This document shows, in pieces, positions 7,639-16,625 of a stretch of DNA of 64,000 nucleotides. Position 1 is the stretch's first letter. Every line of letters starts with the position of its first letter. The notes beneath the pieces are model-generated. The model searched no databases, was not told the DNA's origin, and worked only from the letters and a program-made list of their open reading frames with translations. The DNA is from Murimonas intestini (GTDB taxonomy: Bacteria > Bacillota > Clostridia > Lachnospirales > Lachnospiraceae). The stretch lies in contig NZ_JANKBI010000014.1 of NCBI RefSeq assembly GCF_024622195.1, forward strand, positions 1 through 64,000, written 5' to 3'. The position numbers and the translations under genes were made by a program.

Positions 7639-8883
7639 TTAGCTGCGCGGTCTGCCGCATTCCGCACAAAACTTTCCTGTATTGACTGTGCCACAGCTGC
7701 AGGTCCAGTTTCCCTGGACCGGACGCGGACTGCCGCACTCACTGCAGAACTTCCCTGCATTTACATTGCCGCAGCTACAGGTCCAGTTACCTGCTCCCGG
7801 GGACCCTTGCTGCACCTGATCCATCTGCGGGACCGGCCGTGTGTTCTGCCCCTGGTTCATCTGCTGGCTCTGGTACATCTGCTGCTCCTGGTTCATCTGC
7901 ATCTGTCTCATATTTGCTGAAGATGCCGCCCCCATAAAACCTGCGCCAGTCTGCATGCCGGCTCCCATTCCCATAAATCCGGTCATGGCGCCTGCCGCAT
8001 TAGATCCGGCTGCTTCCAGGCCCCTTGCAGCAGCTCCCTGCATATATCCTTCCCTGATTGTTGGATCACCCAGCATGGCGCCCTGGTTTCTCAGGTTGAT
8101 CAGCTTCTGGGACTCCTCGTCATAAGAAATGCTTGCTATCCCCACAGACTGTATCTCAATGCCGCGCATCTTTCCCCACTCATCATCCAGGGTATTAGAC
8201 ATATACCTGCCCAGTTCTCTGCTCTTAGAGGACACAAATGATATCCTGGTCCCGTCTGCAGACATCTGGTTGATGGATGTCTGAAGTGCCTCCAGAAATT
8301 CTGCCATGTACTGTTCATTGATGTCTTCTATTTCCAGATGACTGCAGTTTTTCGGCACTACTTCACAGTAGAACTTAAGCGGATCCACGATCTTGATGGA
8401 ATAACTTCCATGGGATCTTAAAAACAGCTCTGCATTGTAAAAATTATCAAAATAGTTGATAGGATTCCTGGTTCCGAATTTAATGCCCTTTATTTCCTGA
8501 AGATTGATATAATACACCTTCTGGGATACAGGCGTCCCTCCTCCAAACCGGATCCTGGAAAATGCTTCATGGAGGGCATCCTCAAACTGCCCGTCAAACA
8601 TTGACGGGGATGAGGAATTCTCTACCGTAAAATATCCGGGCTCAGCAGTATAATCTATGATCTTGCCCCCATCCACCAGAATCATGAACTGATTGTCGTA
8701 GACATGGATCACAGAACCATTTGATATATTGTCGTCTGTCCCCTTCCTGTTTCCGCCTTTTCTTATCTTTATTCCTTTGGTAAACAGGGTCTGGCCTCCC
8801 ATCTCGTCAGGCTCTATCACTTCCTGCCACTGGTCAGCCAGAGCACCGCCAAATGCACCTGCTGCCGCTCTGATAATTCCCAT
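7639..8883 (-). CDS. SPFH domain protein (YdjI / virion core protein family) with two C-terminal zinc ribbons
   Basis: The N-terminal 300 residues are an SPFH/band-7 type domain of the YdjI branch (start MGIIRAAAGAFGGALADQWQ). A Met/Gln/Gly-rich linker (about 300-370) follows, then two near-identical zinc ribbons, GNWTCSCG.VN.GKFC.ECG, the second ending at the C-terminus. The ribbon repeats recall those in the neighbouring gene. SPFH proteins scaffold membranes or oligomerise on damaged membranes. With the zinc-ribbon and TPM genes downstream it forms a three-gene unit, presumably a membrane-stress or protein quality module; that role is inference. Confidence 0.85.
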   Translation of the reverse strand: MGIIRAAAGAFGGALADQWQEVIEPDEMGGQTLFTKGIKIRKGGNRKGTDDNISNGSVIHVYDNQFMILVDGGKIIDYTAEPGYFTVENSSSPSMFDGQFEDALHEAFSRIRFGGGTPVSQKVYYINLQEIKGIKFGTRNPINYFDNFYNAELFLRSHGSYSIKIVDPLKFYCEVVPKNCSHLEIEDINEQYMAEFLEALQTSINQMSADGTRISFVSSKSRELGRYMSNTLDDEWGKMRGIEIQSVGIASISYDEESQKLINLRNQGAMLGDPTIREGYMQGAAARGLEAAGSNAAGAMTGFMGMGAGMQTGAGFMGAASSANMRQMQMNQEQQMYQSQQMNQGQNTRPVPQMDQVQQGSPGAGNWTCSCGNVNAGKFCSECGSPRPVQGNWTCSCGTVNTGKFCAECGRPRS

Positions 8884-8897
8884 GGTATTTCCTCCTT

Positions 8898-10008
8898 TTA
8901 TTCACCCAGGGCCATCCATTTGAGATAGGAATTAATGAACAGATCAATATTGCCATCCATGACACTGTCAACATTTCCTGTCTCAGCATTCGTCCTGTGG
9001 TCTTTCACCATTGTATATGGCTGCATGACATAAGAACGTATCTGGTTGCCCCAGCCTATTTCCTTGACTTCACCGCGGATTCCCGAAACTTTTTCTGCAT
9101 TCTCCTGCTGCTTGAGCAGATACAGCTTTGCCTTCAACATCTGCATTGCTTTATCCTTATTCATGTGCTGGGAACGCTCATTCTGGCACTGGACAACGAT
9201 ACCCGTAGGCAGATGGGTAATGCGGATTGCCGACGATGTCTTATTGATATGCTGGCCGCCTGCGCCGCTGGAACGGTAAGTATCGATCCTCAGATCCTCA
9301 TCACGCACCTCGATGTCAATGTCTTCCTCAATATCCGGCATGACATCACATGACACAAAGGAAGTCTGCCTTTTTCCTGCCGCATTAAAGGGTGAAATCC
9401 TCACTAACCTGTGGACTCCCTTTTCCGCCTTGAGATAACCAAAGGCATTCTCACCTCTGACTTCAAATGTGACTGATTTAATACCCGCCTCATCACCGTC
9501 CAGATAATCCAGGACCTCCACGTCAAAGCCCTTCTTGTCAGCGTACCTGCAGTACATGCGGTACAGCATGCTGGCCCAGTCACATGACTCAGTGCCGCCC
9601 GCTCCCGCATGCAGCGTTATGATGGCGTCATCCTTGTCATATTCACCTGAAAGCAGAGTCTTAAGCCTGATATTATCCAGATCACCTATAAACTCATCAA
9701 GGCATTCCTGGATCTCCGGAATCAGTGAGGCGTCATTCTCCTCATATCCCATCTCTATAAGCGTCTCAATTTCTTCATACAGCTCTTTAAGATGTGCATA
9801 TGTCTCCACATCATCCTTTAAGCTTTTCAATGTTTTCATGGACTCCTGTGAGCTTTCCGGGTCATCCCAGAAATCAGGAGCCTCCATTTCTCTTTCTAAT
9901 TCCTGGATACGCTGCTCTTTGTTAGCCAGGTCAAAGTGAATCCCTCACTTCCACTAAGGCATTTGTGTACGATCCAAGCGTACTTTTAAACTCATCTAAT
10001 TCTACCAT
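8898..10008 (-). CDS. prfB: peptide chain release factor 2 (programmed +1 frameshift)
   Basis: RF2 reads UGA and UAA stop codons. The coding sequence is joined from a 25-codon leader (10008-9934) and a main frame (9932-8898), total 369 residues, the family length. Frame 0 runs MVELDEFKSTLGSYTNAL to CTT TGA C, where a skip of T9933 enters the main frame at Asp. The catalytic GGQ occurs in RSSGAGGQHINKTSSAIR, and the stop-codon recognition region and domain 1 coiled coil are present. The main frame's first ATG (9887) is not the true start. secA lies upstream and the SPFH gene 14 bases downstream. Confidence 0.95.
9924..9946 (-). promoter_or_regulatory. prfB autoregulatory frameshift site
   Basis: On the minus strand a purine-rich AGTGAGGG is followed shortly by the slippery CTT TGA C. 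The in-frame UGA at 9933-9931 is read slowly when RF2 is scarce, favouring the +1 shift. This is the classical arrangement for this gene. Confidence 0.9.
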
Positions 10009-10070
10009 AGCTTCACCTTCTTTCTATAATCTCTTTTTTATTCTGTCTGTATTACTGCTATCTGCGGCAA

Positions 10071-10096
10071 AGAGGCCGCTTATAAAAACGGCCTCT
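10071..10096 (-). terminator. hairpin downstream of secA
   Basis: Perfect 8-base arms AGAGGCCG / CGGCCTCT enclose a 10-base A/T-rich loop in the 118-base gap between secA and prfB. The T-run on the minus strand is short, so termination is probably partial. Confidence 0.55.
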
Positions 10097-10126
10097 CTGG
10101 CAGTATATCTCAAACTGTTACTCCGC

Positions 10127-12697
10127 CTATGCTCTTCTGCCGCAACACTGTTTATACTTCTTTCCGCTTCCGCAGGGACACGGATCATTCGGGTATACCT
10201 TATCGGCCGCGCGGCGTACAGGAGCCTTCGGTCCTGTCTCATCTTTATTTGTACCAGTGATCTTGGCTACTTCTTCTCTCTCTACCTTCTGCTCAATTCT
10301 CACATGGTAGAGAAGGCGCAGCGTATCTTCCTGGATACCGGCTGTCATGGCATTAAACATCTCATAACCGCTCATCTTGTATTCTACCTTCGGATCACGC
10401 TGTCCATATGCCTGCAGGCCAATTCCCTGACGGAGCTGGTCCATATCATCAATGTGATCCATCCACTTGCGGTCGATGACCTTCAGCAGAATGACGCGTT
10501 CCAGTTCACGCAGCTGCTCCGGCTCCGGGAACTCAGCTTCTTTCATTTCGTAGAGCTTCACTGCCTGTTCCTTCAGGCTCTGCTTCAGTTCATTCTTTTT
10601 GTTTATTTTTCCAAGCCCTTCATGGTTCACCGGCTCAAGAGGTATGATCGGGATAAGAAGTGAATTCAGTTCATTCAGATCCCAGTCTTCTTTGTCCTGG
10701 TCATCTGAAATACACATGTCCACAGTATTATCTACAATGTCAGTGATCATCTTGTAGATAGCATCCCTCATGCTCTCGCCATCCAGCACACGGCGGCGCT
10801 CTGCATAAATGATCTCGCGCTGCTCGTTATTTACCTGGTCATATTCCAGCAGGTTCTTACGTATACCGTAGTTATTGCTCTCGATCTTCATCTGAGCTTT
10901 TTCAATGGCATTTGAGAGCATCTTATGCTCGATCTGCTCATTCTCAGCCACACCAAGGGACTTAAATACACCCATCAGTCTTTCTGAACCGAACAGACGC
11001 ATCAGATCATCTTCCAGTGAAATATAGAACCTGGATTCTCCCGGATCACCCTGACGTCCTGAACGTCCGCGCAGCTGGTTATCGATACGCCTTGACTCAT
11101 GGCGCTCTGTACCTATGATCTTCAGTCCGCCGGCCTCTCTGGATGCATCGTCCAGCTTAATATCTGTACCACGTCCTGCCATATTGGTAGCGATGGTAAC
11201 GGCGCCGTGCTGTCCTGCCTGTGCAACGATCTCAGCCTCCAGCTCATGGAACTTGGCATTTAACACCTGGTGCTTGATTCCTTTTCTTTTTAGCATGCCG
11301 CTGAGCAGTTCAGATGTCTCGATGGTGATGGTACCTACAAGTACAGGCTGTCCCTTTGAATGTGCGGCCTCAATTTCCTCCACAACTGCATGGAATTTCT
11401 CTTTTTTTGTCATATATACCGCATCTTCGTTATCTTTACGGATAACAGGGCGGTTTGTCGGGATCTCAACAACGTCCATCCCGTAGATATCACGGAATTC
11501 CTTTTCTTCTGTGAGGGCTGTACCTGTCATACCAGATTTCTTCCCATATTTATTAAAGAAGTTCTGGAAAGTGATAGTTGCCAGGGTCTTGCTCTCTCTC
11601 TTCACCTTCACATGCTCTTTTGCCTCGATCGCCTGGTGCAGGCCGTCAGAATATCTTCTTCCCGGCATGATACGCCCGGTAAATTCGTCTACGATCAGAA
11701 CCTGATCCTCTTTTACCACATAGTCCTGGTCACGGAACATGAGGTTGTGCGCCCGCAGGGCCAGATTGATATTATGCTGGATCTCCAGGTTCTCCGGATC
11801 AGCCAGGTTTTCGATATGGAAGAATTCCTCCACCTTCTTAATACCCTGCTCAGTCAGGTTCACTACTTTATCTTTTTCATTTACAACAAAATCACCTGTC
11901 TCCGTGATCTCCTCACCCATGATGGCAGACATCTTGGTGACCTCACCGCTGGCTTCACCTCTTTCCAGCTGCCTTGCCAGGATATCACAGACTTCATAGA
12001 GTTTTGTCGATTTTCCGCTCTGTCCTGAAATAATAAGAGGTGTTCTTGCCTCATCGATCAATACAGAGTCGACCTCATCGATGATGGCATAATGAAGATC
12101 CCTTTGAACAAGCTGCTCTTTATAAATTACCATGTTATCTCTCAGGTAATCAAATCCCAGCTCGTTGTTGGTAACATAGGTAATATCACAGGCGTAGGCT
12201 GCCCGTCTCTCGTCGTTTTTCATAGGATTCAGTACACATCCTACTGTAAGGCCCAAAAATTCATGTATCTTTCCCATCCACTCAGCGTCACGGCTGGCCA
12301 GATAGTCATTGACCGTTACGATATGCACGCCTTTGCCTTCCAGGGCATTTAAATAAGCCGGAAGAGTAGACACAAGTGTCTTACCTTCACCAGTCCTCAT
12401 CTCTGCAATACGTCCCTGGTGCAGGATCACACCGCCCACCAGCTGTACACGGTAATGCTCCATATTAAGTACACGCTTGCCGGCTTCTCTGACCGTTGCA
12501 AAAGCTTCCGGCAGGAGATCGTCCAAAGTCTCACCCTCAGCAAGCCTTTTTTTGAATTCCTTCGTCTTGCCGCGCAGCTCTTCATCTGATAATGCCTGCA
12601 TGGACGGCCTCAAAGCTTCTATCTTATCCACGATGGGATTGATCAATTTCAGTTCCCTGTCACTGTGAGTCCCGAATACTTTTTCAATCAGTTTCAT
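10127..12697 (-). CDS. secA: preprotein translocase ATPase SecA
   Basis: Motor of Sec-dependent export, moving unfolded preproteins through SecYEG. At 856 residues it has normal length. Visible are the Walker A MRTGEGKT at about 101-107, DEVDS plus IDEARTPLIISG, the helicase motif GRSGRQGDPGESRF, and the C-terminal zinc site PCPCGSGKKYKQCC (C-X-C-X8-C-C) that binds lipids and ribosomes. It has its own promoter upstream. Nothing suggests the accessory SecA2 form. Confidence 0.97.
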   Translation of the reverse strand: MKLIEKVFGTHSDRELKLINPIVDKIEALRPSMQALSDEELRGKTKEFKKRLAEGETLDDLLPEAFATVREAGKRVLNMEHYRVQLVGGVILHQGRIAEMRTGEGKTLVSTLPAYLNALEGKGVHIVTVNDYLASRDAEWMGKIHEFLGLTVGCVLNPMKNDERRAAYACDITYVTNNELGFDYLRDNMVIYKEQLVQRDLHYAIIDEVDSVLIDEARTPLIISGQSGKSTKLYEVCDILARQLERGEASGEVTKMSAIMGEEITETGDFVVNEKDKVVNLTEQGIKKVEEFFHIENLADPENLEIQHNINLALRAHNLMFRDQDYVVKEDQVLIVDEFTGRIMPGRRYSDGLHQAIEAKEHVKVKRESKTLATITFQNFFNKYGKKSGMTGTALTEEKEFRDIYGMDVVEIPTNRPVIRKDNEDAVYMTKKEKFHAVVEEIEAAHSKGQPVLVGTITIETSELLSGMLKRKGIKHQVLNAKFHELEAEIVAQAGQHGAVTIATNMAGRGTDIKLDDASREAGGLKIIGTERHESRRIDNQLRGRSGRQGDPGESRFYISLEDDLMRLFGSERLMGVFKSLGVAENEQIEHKMLSNAIEKAQMKIESNNYGIRKNLLEYDQVNNEQREIIYAERRRVLDGESMRDAIYKMITDIVDNTVDMCISDDQDKEDWDLNELNSLLIPIIPLEPVNHEGLGKINKKNELKQSLKEQAVKLYEMKEAEFPEPEQLRELERVILLKVIDRKWMDHIDDMDQLRQGIGLQAYGQRDPKVEYKMSGYEMFNAMTAGIQEDTLRLLYHVRIEQKVEREEVAKITGTNKDETGPKAPVRRAADKVYPNDPCPCGSGKKYKQCCGRRA

Positions 12698-12764
12698 TAT
12701 TATTCTCCTATACTTTCCAACATAAGGGTATCCATTTTACCCCAGTCTTAATAAACACCCCTAT

Positions 12765-12793
12765 ATTCTAACACTTTAGGGACAGTTAGACAA
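12765..12793 (-). promoter_or_regulatory. sigma-A type promoter of secA
   Basis: On the minus strand TTGTCT and TAGAAT are separated by 17 bases, about 70 bases upstream of the secA start codon. Confidence 0.6.
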
Positions 12794-12860
12794 TAAATTT
12801 TTTGTGAACTTATGTTTAACGAAATTAGAATCTGTATTTGCAGAACCGCAAATAATAATT

Positions 12861-12882
12861 GGACCTGCCGTCTGGCAGGTCC
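12861..12882 (-). terminator. intrinsic terminator of hpf
   Basis: A compact stem GGACCTGCC / GGCAGGTCC with a 4-base loop is followed on the minus strand by AATTATTATTT, 30 bases after the hpf stop codon. Confidence 0.75.
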
Positions 12883-12913
12883 ATATACTTACTATTATTA
12901 AAATAATGTGTTT

Positions 12914-13441
12914 TTATACTTCCGGTTCGATCAGACCGTATGTATTTCCTTTTCTCTTGTAAACTACATTCACTTCATCAGTCTCCGCATTGCGGAATAC
13001 AAAGAAATTGTGGCCTAAGAGTTCCATCTGTACACATGCGTCTTCCGGGAACATAGGCTTCATACCAAAGTGTTTTGTACGGATGATCTTGATCTCCTCG
13101 TCGTCCTCCACTTCCTTGTCTATAAATTCCTTGCGGAAATTTCCGCCATCCTGATGCTTGTCGATAATCTTATTCTTATATTTTCTTAACTGTCTCTCTA
13201 TAACTTCTTCCACAAGATCTATGGAAACATACATGTCATTGCTGACCTGTTCAGAACGGATGATACCACCTTTTACCGGAATAGTGACTTCGATCTTCTG
13301 CCGCTCTTTTTCGACACTGAGTGTAACGATGATCTCGGTTTCAGGAGTAAAATATCTTTCCAGTTTTCCAAGCTTGTCCATTACTGCATTTCTTAAGCCC
13401 TCTGTAACCTCAATATTTTTTCCGCTAATTGTATAAGGCAT
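12914..13441 (-). CDS. hpf: ribosome hibernation promoting factor, long form
   Basis: Dimerises 70S ribosomes into inactive 100S particles in stationary phase. The 175-residue product has the N-terminal S30AE domain (MPYTISGKNIEVTEGLR to about residue 100), a variable linker, and the C-terminal dimerisation domain (about 118-175, with MKPMFPEDACVQMELLGHNFFVF). I start at the ATG at 13441, 9 bases after AGGAG; an upstream TTG at 13450 would overlap the ribosome site. It has its own promoter and terminator. Confidence 0.95.
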   Translation of the reverse strand: MPYTISGKNIEVTEGLRNAVMDKLGKLERYFTPETEIIVTLSVEKERQKIEVTIPVKGGIIRSEQVSNDMYVSIDLVEEVIERQLRKYKNKIIDKHQDGGNFRKEFIDKEVEDDEEIKIIRTKHFGMKPMFPEDACVQMELLGHNFFVFRNAETDEVNVVYKRKGNTYGLIEPEV

Positions 13442-13477
13442 GATGTCCAACTCCTTTGCTCTTTAATTTATATCCCA

Positions 13478-13505
13478 ATTATACCATATCCTGAACATTT
13501 TACAA
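13478..13505 (-). promoter_or_regulatory. promoter of hpf
   Basis: TTGTAA and TATAAT spaced by 16 bases on the minus strand, about 35 bases ahead of the hpf start. Confidence 0.6.
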
Positions 13506-13545
13506 CGAAATTCATAAAAAGTTTCGAATTTTATTTATGCTTGTT

Positions 13546-14322
13546 TTATTTATCACACAATTTTAACACTTCTCTGTATTCCACAGGGCCGCCATAAAGG
13601 TCAAGAGCGCTTCCCACAGTCACATCCAGCCTGTTCCTGCCGCACCTCCTCAGCGTCTCCAGGTCAGCATAGCTTCCCACGCCCCCGGCATAAGTGACAG
13701 GGCATCCGTCCCAGCTTCCCAGCAGCTGCGCCAGCCCTTCTTCTATCCCCTGCGCCTTTCCTTCCACATCAACAGCGTGGACCAAAAACTCATCACAGCT
13801 CTTGGCCAGCTCATCTAAGACCTTATGGGATAAAATGACATCTGTAAACTTCTGCCACCTGTCTGTGACAATATAATACTGCCCGTCCCTGCACCGGCAG
13901 CTCAGGTCCAGAATCAGCCTCTCCCTTCCTGCCGCCCTGACCATCTTTTTCAGATTTTCATAATTCAGAAGTCCATCCTTAAATACAAAGCTGGTGACAA
14001 TAACGTGGGAAGCCCCCGCTTCCAGATATTCGCCTGCGTTCTTATCTGTGATGCCCCCGCCTGCCCCAAAGCCTCCCGGCCATGCCCGCAGAGCCTTAAA
14101 GGCCTGCTGCCTTGTGGCTTCATAATAGGGGGAGGAAGAAGGATTCAGCAGGATAATATGCCCTCCCCGGATATTATCTTTTTTAAAGAAATTGGCATAC
14201 CACTCCCCGTCCTGCCCGGAGACAAAGTTTTCCCTTGCACTGTCACCCTTGTCCCTGAGTGAGCCGCCTACGATCTGTTTCACCTTACCATTATGTATAT
14301 CGATACAAGGCCTGAATCTCAT
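13546..14322 (-). CDS. hisA: phosphoribosylformimino-AICAR-phosphate isomerase, eukaryotic type (HisA)
   Basis: Amadori rearrangement step of histidine synthesis. The 258-residue TIM barrel begins MRFRPCIDIHNGKVKQIVGG (catalytic Asp in CIDIHNG) and has the second half-barrel signature TYAGGVGSYADLETL. Insertions and wording such as GGHIILLNPSSSP and FGAGGGITDKNAGEYLEAGA match the yeast HIS6-like (eukaryotic-type) branch rather than the common bacterial HisA. It stands alone with no other his gene in the window. The subfamily call is from recalled similarity. Confidence 0.85.
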   Translation of the reverse strand: MRFRPCIDIHNGKVKQIVGGSLRDKGDSARENFVSGQDGEWYANFFKKDNIRGGHIILLNPSSSPYYEATRQQAFKALRAWPGGFGAGGGITDKNAGEYLEAGASHVIVTSFVFKDGLLNYENLKKMVRAAGRERLILDLSCRCRDGQYYIVTDRWQKFTDVILSHKVLDELAKSCDEFLVHAVDVEGKAQGIEEGLAQLLGSWDGCPVTYAGGVGSYADLETLRRCGRNRLDVTVGSALDLYGGPVEYREVLKLCDK

Positions 14323-14467
14323 GCATAACCTCCTGATTACTTAAAGTTATACAGAGTTTAGCATAACAAAGTGCTCCATGCAAGATAACATTTGGCTTAA
14401 GCGCAGATAATGCGGCCCCAGCTTTTAAGCAGCGCCGCATTAATAATCACCCATACAGTTTTTAGTT

Positions 14468-14860
14468 TTATCTGTTTGTTCCCGCCGTGCCTTCTGCCGG
14501 AGCCCCGTTCTCTGCTGTCCCGTTTCCGCCGCCTTCCAGGTCATCCTTGATATCTCTGGCGCCGTCTTTGATATCATCGCCGATTTCGTCCAACAGACCT
14601 TCGCTGCCTGCTGTGTTTGTTCCGTCTGTTGCATCGTTTACATTGCCTTTATTGTTTGTTTCAGTCATATTTTCTGTCATAGAACTTGTTTCTGCCGGAG
14701 TTGTCTCTTTTTGTGTCTCTTTTGTTGTCTCTTTTTTCTCTGTAACAGCTTCAGTCTGCTTGGAAGTATCCTTGTTATTATCTTTCTTTGTGCATCCTGC
14801 AGCTGCCACCAGACATACTGCCAGTACAGCTCCGGTCATAAATTTTTTGAACTGTTTCAT
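14468..14860 (-). CDS. small low-complexity lipoprotein
   Basis: A lipoprotein signal peptide with lipobox VAAAGC at residues 18-23 is followed by about 107 residues rich in Thr, Glu, Lys, Asn and Gly with no fold visible (ETTKETQKETTPAETSS). It would be anchored on the outer face of the membrane. AAAGGAG precedes the ATG. No family recognised. Confidence 0.65.
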   Translation of the reverse strand: MKQFKKFMTGAVLAVCLVAAAGCTKKDNNKDTSKQTEAVTEKKETTKETQKETTPAETSSMTENMTETNNKGNVNDATDGTNTAGSEGLLDEIGDDIKDGARDIKDDLEGGGNGTAENGAPAEGTAGTNR

Positions 14861-14952
14861 AATGATTCTCCTTTTCTATTAGTTTCTATAAGATTTCTCT
14901 TCGGGAATAATATGTGTCAAAAAAACCTTTTTATACATCATTTTTAATTTCC

Positions 14953-16413
14953 TTACTCATAATAATGGCTGATCCTGACCCTGAACAGCCTTCTTGCCAG
15001 CTGCCTGCCTGAAAATGGTATCAGCGGATAGAGATAGCTCTTTCCTGAGACTGTCTTATTAAGCGCAATAAACAGCATAGAAATAATAACTCCTGCTATC
15101 AGTCCATAAATCCCAAATATAGCTGTCAGCACCAGCATGATCAGCCGCATGAATTTCAGCGCATATCCCAGTTCATAGCTGGCCTGGGTATAATTGGCTA
15201 TTGCCACAAATGCCATATAAAGCATAGTCTCAGAATTAAACCAGCCGGATTTCACTGAAAACTCTCCCACCACAAGAGCTGCAATAACGCTCAGAGGCGT
15301 TGTCAGCATGGAAGGCGTATTGATAGCCGCCAGCTTCAGACCGTCTATGGCAAATTCCAGGATCAGAAGCTGCGCGATCAATGGCACATTAACAGGATCA
15401 CTTATTTTAATAAACTCAAGAGATCCCGGTATCCATTCCGGATTCTGCATGAGCAGCAGCCAGACAGGCGTCAGGAATAATGTCATAACACTGATGCAGA
15501 ATCTGGTCACCCTCAGATAAGTTCCGGTCACAGGCGGAAAATAGAAGTCATCCGCCTCCTCCAGAATATCAAAAATTCCAACAGGAAGTATCATTGCTGC
15601 CGGGGAATTATCTATCAGTATTGCTATCTTTCCCTCAAGAATACTGGCCGCTGTGGCATCCGGCCGCTCTGTATATTTGAATTTTGGAAACGGATTATAC
15701 CACTTTCTTCTGTAGATACACTCCGCCAGGCTTTCCTGATTCATGGTAAGGGCATCTACTTTCATATTTTCAATCCTTTTTTTAAGCTCTGCCAGAAATT
15801 TCTTGTCCACCCTGTCGTCCATATAGCTGAGCACAATATCAGACTGGGATGAATTGCCGGCTTTAAGCATCTCCATCACAAGCTTGGGGCTTCGTATCCT
15901 TCTGCGGATCAGGGCCGTGTTGAAAACCACAGTCTCCACAAAGCCGTCTCTGGAACCTCTGAGTACTTTATCTTTCTCCGGCTCCTGTACACTGCGCATG
16001 GGATATGTCCTGCAGTCAATGGCAAAGCATTTGCTGTATCCGTCTATGAACAGGCACAGGACGCCCGACAGAATATTTGTCAGGATCTCTTCTTTGTCAT
16101 CCAGCAGGTCCACTTCCACATAAGGCATGTTCTCATGGGACAGCCCATGGCTGTCCTCCGGCAAATCCTCCGGTGTTATGGAGTAGAAATACTCCATCAG
16201 CTTCTGCATGATGGTATCCTTTACGAATCCATCCATAAAATAAATACTCGCATTTTTATCTGCCACCAGGGTCATCTTATAAATAATATCGAAATTTTTA
16301 TCAACCTGGAGCTTGTCATGGAAATACTGCATATTCTCAAAAAGACTGCTGCCGATTTTCCCTGACGCTGCGTCCTCTTTCTCCTGTACGCCTTTTATTT
16401 CCTTTTCTTCCAT
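14953..16413 (-). CDS. GerA/SpoVAF family spore germination membrane protein
   Basis: The 486-residue protein has a soluble N-terminal region (about 1-290) with PYVEVDLLDDKEEILTNILS and the family hallmark DGFVETVVFNTALIRRRIR, followed by a membrane domain of about five helices (from RFCISVMTLFLTPVWLLL to about 465). This is the A-subunit architecture of germinant receptors; wording in the soluble domain looks closest to SpoVAF. No B or C subunit or spoVA genes lie next to it, so it is an orphan and the precise subtype is uncertain. Expression in the forespore is expected from the family. Confidence 0.85.
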   Translation of the reverse strand: MEEKEIKGVQEKEDAASGKIGSSLFENMQYFHDKLQVDKNFDIIYKMTLVADKNASIYFMDGFVKDTIMQKLMEYFYSITPEDLPEDSHGLSHENMPYVEVDLLDDKEEILTNILSGVLCLFIDGYSKCFAIDCRTYPMRSVQEPEKDKVLRGSRDGFVETVVFNTALIRRRIRSPKLVMEMLKAGNSSQSDIVLSYMDDRVDKKFLAELKKRIENMKVDALTMNQESLAECIYRRKWYNPFPKFKYTERPDATAASILEGKIAILIDNSPAAMILPVGIFDILEEADDFYFPPVTGTYLRVTRFCISVMTLFLTPVWLLLMQNPEWIPGSLEFIKISDPVNVPLIAQLLILEFAIDGLKLAAINTPSMLTTPLSVIAALVVGEFSVKSGWFNSETMLYMAFVAIANYTQASYELGYALKFMRLIMLVLTAIFGIYGLIAGVIISMLFIALNKTVSGKSYLYPLIPFSGRQLARRLFRVRISHYYE

Positions 16414-16497
16414 AACCTTTGTTCCTTTCTAGTATATTTAAAATAGGATTTCCAAAAACTGCAAAAATATGCATGTAACTGTAACGGTACTGAACAG

Positions 16498-16525
16498 TTA
16501 CAAAATATTAAAATTATGATACAAT
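16498..16525 (+). promoter_or_regulatory. promoter of the PAP2/acyltransferase pair
   Basis: TTACAA and TACAAT are separated by 16 bases, about 100 bases upstream of the PAP2 gene, in the gap divergent from the GerA-type gene. Confidence 0.5.
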
Positions 16526-16625
16526 GAACACGGAGCATGTTTGAAAAATACTTTCCGTGAGATGTGCAGCACAGTTTGCGGAAGGCTTCTGCCCATTCTA
16601 AATTTAATAAAGGAGATTTTTTACT

